9,570 nucleotides of DNA, from contig JABDBO010000042.1 of NCBI GenBank assembly GCA_013288575.1, forward strand, positions 1 to 9,570, given 5' to 3'. The position numbers were made by a program, and so were the translations under genes. Source of the stretch: Alphaproteobacteria bacterium (GTDB lineage: Bacteria; Pseudomonadota; Alphaproteobacteria; Rickettsiales; 21-14-0-20-44-7). The notes beneath the pieces were generated by a model. That model ran no database searches, had not been told where the DNA came from, and saw only the letters and a program-made list of their open reading frames with translations. This document shows positions 5,825 through 9,570 of this stretch, piece by piece (positions within the stretch are counted from its first letter, which is position 1; the number at the start of each line of letters is the position of its first letter).

Positions 5825-6514
5825 TCATTCAACTCTGTGGCCGCGAGTTAGAAAGCGACTTTCAATTGCTTCCAATAAAGTTGCGGCTTCTGCTGAAGGT
5901 CTTACGCCATCAAGGATTTTTTCAATGCTTCTTCGCGTAGGTAACTCTATTAGCTTGTTACCAGGGAAACGATGTTCTCCAACAAATCTTGATAAGTCTT
6001 CAAATTTTAAGTATTGAAACTTTTCAAAAATAGTTTTTATGCTGGCGGCCATAGAATCATTGCCAAAAAAATTATCCGGTAGAAGACTTAATGGCGTGGT
6101 GCGGACTATAGGTTTGCCGTTTTTATCAAAAGCAGTTATTTGTGCGCGGAGTTCGGCAAAAATCGTATATTCATAAAAATTAGGCACTAATTCTGCAACT
6201 TCGCTGAATACTCGTTGCATATGATCGTGAACGCCAAGGCCAGTACCAGGAATTTTAATTTTTTTATTTACTTCTGGTTTGCAAGTTACTTGTCCATCTC
6301 TTATGGAATTAATAAGTAGATGGCCGATAATTATTACACCAGGGTTACGGGCTGGCAAGATACCAAGCCCTATTGCGCTACCTAAATTTTTTTCTCCTTT
6401 AGTAACTCCACGAGTAAAAAAGTTTGCGGGTATATCGGTAGTTAAAGTATTTACCGTTACTGGCTTACCATTTTTACCGGTAGTTAGAATAGGTGATTGT
6501 TGGTGTTCTTCCAT
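5825..6514 (-). CDS. Unrecognised 229-residue protein with internal duplication
   Basis: I do not recognise a family. No signal peptide or continuous membrane span is evident; residues 45-72 are glycine-rich and moderately hydrophobic (G-L-G-I-L-P-A-R-N-P-G-V-I-I-I-G-H-L-L). A 25-residue unit occurs twice, ungapped, at 9-33 and 126-150. Both copies read K-N-G-K-P-(V/I), then a Thr, then (I/L)-P-x-N-F-F; I count 11 identities. Each copy is followed by a different sequence, so the unit is probably a small beta-hairpin-like module. The C-terminal third is charged and helical. The region is clearly more A/T-rich than the flanking trpS and pyrE, which hints at a younger or transferred gene. There is no Shine-Dalgarno sequence before ATG 6514, and the -10 lies only ten bases upstream. 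The gene is convergent with trpS and in line with pyrE, but has its own promoter. Confidence 0.72.
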   Translation of the reverse strand: MEEHQQSPILTTGKNGKPVTVNTLTTDIPANFFTRGVTKGEKNLGSAIGLGILPARNPGVIIIGHLLINSIRDGQVTCKPEVNKKIKIPGTGLGVHDHMQRVFSEVAELVPNFYEYTIFAELRAQITAFDKNGKPIVRTTPLSLLPDNFFGNDSMAASIKTIFEKFQYLKFEDLSRFVGEHRFPGNKLIELPTRRSIEKILDGVRPSAEAATLLEAIESRFLTRGHRVE

Positions 6515-6524
6515 AATTTATGAA

Positions 6525-6555
6525 AGTATAAGAAAAAGCTTAAGTAATAATTAAC
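6525..6555 (-). promoter_or_regulatory. Promoter of the 229-residue unknown with a CtrA-type box
   Basis: Read on the minus strand, TATACT (plus positions 6525-6530) is a five-of-six -10 hexamer ending ten bases before the ATG. The expected -35 position (6548-6553) has no good hexamer but is covered by a perfect TTAA-N7-TTAAC (plus positions 6540-6555). CtrA-activated promoters of alphaproteobacteria commonly have this box over the -35 region. Transcription would start about three bases before the ATG, giving an almost leaderless message. Confidence 0.45.
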
Positions 6556-6571
6556 TTATTGAATATTTTGA

Positions 6572-6589
6572 GTTATTTAGTTAAATAAC
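6572..6589. repeat. 18-bp inverted repeat over the pyrE stop codon
   Basis: gttattta (6572-6579) and taaataac (6582-6589) are perfect reverse complements separated by two bases. The repeat covers the last codons and stop of pyrE. It has no adjacent T tract, so it is not a standard terminator; it may be a protein site or chance in A/T-rich DNA. Confidence 0.35.
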
Positions 6590-7148
6590 GACTGCCAGGT
6601 TTCACTGCTTCCGTGCCTTTTAAATGATCGGGCAGGTTGGCTGGGTCATAGGTTGGGACATTTAGTTTAAGCAGTGAAAATAATGGGAATGGCAGGTTCT
6701 TCGCGCCTTCGCCACGGTCAACTAAGCAAGCTTCAGCTACTACTTCGCCGCCATATTTTTTGACGCATTCGACAGCTTCAAGCGATGATTTTGCGGTGGT
6801 GACGACATCTTCGACGATCAATACTTTAGCACCTTTTTCAATTTCGAAGCCACGGCGGAGCTCAAAAATGCCATCAACGCGCTCACAGAAAATTCCCGGT
6901 AGGCCTAATTGGCGCGCCATTTCATAGCCAACCACTACGCCGCCCATTGCGGGGGCGACGACTAAATCAACTTTTATATTTATTTTTTTTGCAACTTCCG
7001 CGCAGAGGATTTCGGCAATTTGCGGGTGGGAGAGCAATTTCGCGCATTGGAGGTAAGTGTCAGAATGCAAGCCGCTGGAGAGTTTGAAATGGCCTTTCAA
7101 AATTGCGCCGGTTTGTTTGAAATATTCTAAAATTTCTGATTCGTTCAT
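6573..7148 (-). CDS. pyrE: Orotate phosphoribosyltransferase
   Basis: PyrE joins orotate to PRPP to make orotidine 5'-phosphate, the fifth step of UMP synthesis, in the cytosol. The 191 residues carry the type I phosphoribosyltransferase PRPP loop VLIVEDVVTTAKSS (109-122), where the usual Gly-Gly after Thr-Thr is Ala-Lys. The substrate region HFKLSSGLHSDTYLQ (20-34) and the A-P-A-M-G-G-V-V-V-G block (65-74) are conserved. The C-terminal Y-D-P-(A)-N-L-P and V-K-P-G-S-R (182-187) are typical of this PyrE subgroup. The start ATG overlaps the tpiA stop by four bases (ATGA, 7145-7148), so it is co-transcribed with and probably translationally coupled to tpiA. Normal length for the subgroup. Confidence 0.95.
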   Translation of the reverse strand: MNESEILEYFKQTGAILKGHFKLSSGLHSDTYLQCAKLLSHPQIAEILCAEVAKKINIKVDLVVAPAMGGVVVGYEMARQLGLPGIFCERVDGIFELRRGFEIEKGAKVLIVEDVVTTAKSSLEAVECVKKYGGEVVAEACLVDRGEGAKNLPFPLFSLLKLNVPTYDPANLPDHLKGTEAVKPGSRYLTK

Positions 7149-7831
7149 TTGCGTGCCGTTATTATTTTTTTAAACTGTTCAATATCAAGCGAAGCGCCGC
7201 CGACGAGTAATCCGTCTACATTGGCGGCGTTGGAAATTTCAGCGGCATTTTCTGGCTTTACCGAGCCGCCATAAATTACCTTGAAGCCAGATTTGGTTTT
7301 GATTTCGGCGTGGCGCTCTTCAATATCTTTAGTGCTCGGTGTTCTACCAGTGCCGATGGCCCAGACAGGCTCATAAGCTATAATTGTGTTGGCGGCAGTG
7401 GCGGTGAACGGAAGAGATTTATCTAATTGTGCAAACACGGTTTTGGCAAAATCTTCACCATCATTTTCGCCGATGCAAATAATGGCTTTTAAGCCAGCAT
7501 TATGCGAGGCTTCCGCTTTAGCGGCGATTAATTCGGATGATTCACCCATTTGTCGGCGTTCCGAATGGCCGCAAAGAGCATAATCACAGCCTAGGTTTTT
7601 AAGCAGTTCGGCGGAAATTTCACCGGTGAAAGCACCGCTTTTTTCATAATGGCAGTTCTGCCCACCAATTTTGAAATTGCCTTTAACAACGGTAAGAAGT
7701 GGGGCGGAAGGTAGCACAATAATTTCTGATTTAACTCCCTGTTCATTAATGAATTTATCAAGCTCTGCACAATAGGTTTGCGCAAAATTTACATTTCCAT
7801 TCATTTTCCAGTTAGCGGCAATTATAAACAT
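7145..7831 (-). CDS. tpiA: Triosephosphate isomerase
   Basis: TpiA interconverts dihydroxyacetone phosphate and glyceraldehyde 3-phosphate in glycolysis and gluconeogenesis. The TIM-barrel landmarks are complete: NWKMNG (7-12) with the catalytic Lys9, C-G-H-S-E-R-R (87-93) with the electrophilic His89, A-Y-E-P-V-W-A-I-G-T-G (152-162) with the base Glu154 and flexible loop 6, and the phosphate-gripping Y-G-G-S-V (187-191) and G-L-L-V-G-G-A-S-L (207-215). At 228 residues it is shorter than the usual 245-255; the shortening is spread over surface loops and no active-site part is missing. ATG 7831 gives the normal N-terminus. The only purine-rich stretch, ggaagg, is about 24 bases upstream, too far for normal use. 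First gene of a tpiA-pyrE operon with its own promoter. Confidence 0.97.
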   Translation of the reverse strand: MFIIAANWKMNGNVNFAQTYCAELDKFINEQGVKSEIIVLPSAPLLTVVKGNFKIGGQNCHYEKSGAFTGEISAELLKNLGCDYALCGHSERRQMGESSELIAAKAEASHNAGLKAIICIGENDGEDFAKTVFAQLDKSLPFTATAANTIIAYEPVWAIGTGRTPSTKDIEERHAEIKTKSGFKVIYGGSVKPENAAEISNAANVDGLLVGGASLDIEQFKKIITARK

Positions 7832-7864
7832 TGATAATTAAGCAGAATTTGTTACCTTCCGGCC

Positions 7865-7892
7865 AATATAATTAATAACCTTGAAATGTAAA
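7865..7892 (-). promoter_or_regulatory. tpiA promoter, overlapping the ppiD-like start region
   Basis: On the minus strand TTTACA (plus 7887-7892), a 16-base spacer and TATATT (plus 7865-7870) form a good sigma-70 pair, five matches each. It gives a leader of about 25-30 bases for tpiA. The -35 ends one base before the divergent ATG at 7894. Confidence 0.6.
7867..7872 (+). promoter_or_regulatory. Possible -10 of the divergent ppiD-like gene
   Basis: A perfect TATAAT lies at 7867-7872, overlapping the opposing tpiA -10. The -35 position 16-18 bases upstream (around 7843-7850) has no clear hexamer. Transcription from here would start near 7879 and leave about 15 bases before ATG 7894, with no Shine-Dalgarno motif. 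Confidence 0.35.
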
Positions 7893-7893
7893 C

Positions 7894-9402
7894 ATGTTAG
7901 AGACATTCAGAAAATTTTCACAGCATATAGTATTCAAAATTTTGTTCGGGCTGCTGCTCGTATCATTCGCGCTTTCCGGCTTAACCGGCCTGGCGAAGCT
8001 TAATTTTAGCCAGGATTATATTGTCAAAGTTGGCAGTGAAAAAATTACTCAGCAGAATGTTGATATTGAATATGACCGCACGGTGCGAAATATCCGCGCT
8101 TCCGGCCTTGATTTTACTGATGCGCAGTTAATGGCATTTGGTATTAGCAAGCCGCAAATTTTGCGCACGCAAGTTCAGGAAAGTCTGCTCCGCCAGGAAA
8201 TTCACAAACTTGGCCTGCAAGTAGGTGATGAGGCTGTGGCTGAAAAAATTAAAACTATTCCTGATTTTCAAATCGATGGAAAGTTTGATCGTGAAAAATT
8301 CAATGATGCGCTTGCTCATCGTGGTTTACGGGAAGACCAATTCTTGACAGATTTGCACACGGCAATTCAGAATGATTTGCTAATAAGCACGATAAAAAAC
8401 AATATTCCGACCAATGATTTTATCGTCAAACAACAAGTGAAATACTACGGGCAAACGCGTGATGTAGAAACAATTATCATCCCAAAACAGTTTCGCGTAG
8501 TAACGGAAGTGCCGCTAGAGAAAGATTTGAAAGAATTTTATGATGAAAATTCCATCCAGTTCCAAATTCCTGAAACGCGCGATATTCAATATATTGTTAT
8601 TCCTAAAAGCAAAGATAATGATCCGGCAACTTATGATCTGACAATAAAAATTCAGGATGAGTTAGCTGGCGGTTCAACCATGAAAGAAATTGCTGATAAA
8701 TTGCATCTAAAATTGCAGGAAAAACAAGGCCTTGCGCATGATAGTGATGATTTTTCTCAATTGTTCCTCGATACTGCTTTTGGCAAAGATAAGGGGCAGG
8801 AATCTGATTTGGTTGCTGATGATAAATCTGGCGAATACTTCGCAATTGAAGTGAAAGATGTGCATGAAGCGCGCATTCCAGATTTGAAAGAAGTGCATGA
8901 TAAAGCCGTAGCATTGTGGAAAGATGACCAAACCAATAACCAAAACCTTCAATATATTAGCGACATGGCGGAAAAGCTAAAAACCACTAAGCAAGATTTA
9001 CATGAATTTGCTTCACAAAATGGTTTTAGCTACCAGTTGGTTAAAAATGTCAAACGCACCGATACCGAAAAATATGGTGCGCGTTTGGTTAATGATTCAT
9101 TTGACGCGGAAGTTGGCGATGTGATCGGACAATTCCAGAATGAAGACGGCACATATAAAATTGCCAAACTCAAAGCCATCAACCAAAATGAAGTAAGCGA
9201 GCAAGATGCCGAAAAATATAAAACGGATTTGGCGCAAACCTTCCAGGGCGAAATTTTGGATGAATATTTGGAATATTTAAAAACAATAATTTCTGTTACG
9301 CAAAACTCAAAATTAGTGGCGAAAGAAGATGATACTGTGCCAAAACCAGTAACTGCGGTTCCAAATAAAAAGCCTATTATTAAGCTTTTCAAGAGACCAT
9401 AA
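7894..9402 (+). CDS. PpiD/SurA-type membrane-anchored periplasmic folding protein
   Basis: A PpiD-like chaperone held in the inner membrane by one N-terminal helix (about residues 12-33), with the rest in the periplasm, where such proteins help newly exported proteins fold. After the anchor comes the SurA-type N-terminal domain (about 40-175), including I-V-K-V-G-S-E-K-I-T (43-52), the L-R-x-Q-(V)-Q-E-S-L-L-R-Q-E block (90-102) and G-K-F-D-R-E-K-F-N-D-A-L (129-140). A parvulin-like segment follows (about 208-345), beginning E-K-D-L-K-E-F-Y-D-E-N and Q-Y-I-V-I-P, but the usual parvulin core signature is not recognisable, so isomerase activity is doubtful. At 502 residues it is shorter than E. 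coli PpiD (about 620). The tail is Pro/Lys-rich. ATG 7894 is the only start before the helix but has no SD. trpE follows after one base, so the two are co-transcribed. Confidence 0.85.
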   Translation: MLETFRKFSQHIVFKILFGLLLVSFALSGLTGLAKLNFSQDYIVKVGSEKITQQNVDIEYDRTVRNIRASGLDFTDAQLMAFGISKPQILRTQVQESLLRQEIHKLGLQVGDEAVAEKIKTIPDFQIDGKFDREKFNDALAHRGLREDQFLTDLHTAIQNDLLISTIKNNIPTNDFIVKQQVKYYGQTRDVETIIIPKQFRVVTEVPLEKDLKEFYDENSIQFQIPETRDIQYIVIPKSKDNDPATYDLTIKIQDELAGGSTMKEIADKLHLKLQEKQGLAHDSDDFSQLFLDTAFGKDKGQESDLVADDKSGEYFAIEVKDVHEARIPDLKEVHDKAVALWKDDQTNNQNLQYISDMAEKLKTTKQDLHEFASQNGFSYQLVKNVKRTDTEKYGARLVNDSFDAEVGDVIGQFQNEDGTYKIAKLKAINQNEVSEQDAEKYKTDLAQTFQGEILDEYLEYLKTIISVTQNSKLVAKEDDTVPKPVTAVPNKKPIIKLFKRP

Positions 9403-9403
9403 A

Positions 9404-9570
9404 ATGAAGATTCTTCCAGAAGCGGCGGAATTCGAGCGTGAACTCGCAATGGGAGCGGGGCAGTTAGTTTATACCAAAATTTCCTCAGATATGTTCACGC
9501 CGGTTGCGGTTATGGGCAAATTGGAAAGTGAATATGATTATTGCTTTCTTTTTGAATCAGTCGAAGGTGG
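9404..9570 (+). CDS. trpE: Anthranilate synthase component I, N-terminal fragment
   Basis: The ATG at 9404 begins one base after the ppiD-like stop, with aagag (9391-9395) eight bases upstream, and stays open to the window edge (55 complete codons). The fragment has the TrpE N-terminal pattern: a stretch leading to F-T-P-V-A-V-M-G-K-L (about 30-39), then C-F-L-F-E-S-V-E-G-G (47-56, counting the incomplete last codon). (L/F)-(L)-x-E-S-V-E-G-G is the first strongly conserved block of anthranilate synthase large subunits and belongs to the tryptophan-feedback region. TrpE makes anthranilate from chorismate with ammonia supplied by TrpG. The catalytic chorismate-binding domain lies outside the window, so aminodeoxychorismate synthase (PabB) cannot be fully excluded, but the ppiD-trpE order supports trpE. 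Confidence 0.85.
   Translation, partial: MKILPEAAEFERELAMGAGQLVYTKISSDMFTPVAVMGKLESEYDYCFLFESVEG

Noticed and set aside
9030..9449. 139-residue open frame on the minus strand
   Set aside because: It lies opposite the well-supported ppiD-like 3' end and the trpE start, with no RBS or recognisable motif.
1..9570. Mobile element, CRISPR array, toxin-antitoxin or defence system
   Set aside because: No transposase or integrase motifs, regularly spaced repeats, paired small toxin/antitoxin genes or defence-domain signatures were seen; the recognised genes are housekeeping.

Overview
The window looks like chromosomal DNA of a low-GC alphaproteobacterium, and nearly all of it is ordinary housekeeping sequence. 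The evidence is a full-length sigma-54 gene, a DUF465/YdcH-type small protein, a ppiD-like gene followed one base later by trpE with tpiA facing away (an arrangement I recall from alphaproteobacteria), and a perfect TTAA-N7-TTAAC element of the kind bound by the alphaproteobacterial cell-cycle regulator CtrA. The genus cannot be named from this sequence. I see no transposase, integrase, CRISPR array, tRNA, rRNA or complete defence system.

Layout. 1-236: the 3' end of a reading frame for a membrane protein, open to the window edge. 237-496: a structured non-coding stretch with a possible 18-codon ORF behind a strong ribosome binding site, a long nested inverted repeat and a probable promoter, leading into rpoN (497-1927). 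rpoN ends at a hairpin terminator. A monocistronic DUF465 gene follows (2099-2290) with its own terminator. Next come an unrecognised 257-residue protein (2427-3200) and a tightly overlapping purM-purN-trpS run (3244-5814). On the minus strand lie an unrecognised 229-residue protein (5825-6514), pyrE (6573-7148) and tpiA (7145-7831). tpiA and pyrE overlap by four bases. The tpiA promoter overlaps the start region of a divergent ppiD-like gene (7894-9402), which runs directly into trpE (9404 to the window edge).

Function. purM and purN carry out two steps of IMP synthesis, pyrE makes OMP from PRPP, trpE begins tryptophan synthesis, trpS charges tRNA-Trp, and tpiA balances the triose phosphates. 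The PpiD-like protein is a periplasmic folding factor anchored in the inner membrane. RpoN would direct transcription of genes that depend on enhancer-binding proteins.

The parts most worth a second look are: the minus-strand unknown at 5825-6514, which contains an ungapped internal duplication and has a CtrA-type box placed over its -35 region; the structured leader of rpoN; three ttattgc elements spaced exactly 20 bp apart before the DUF465 gene; and a probable leaderless start for purM.
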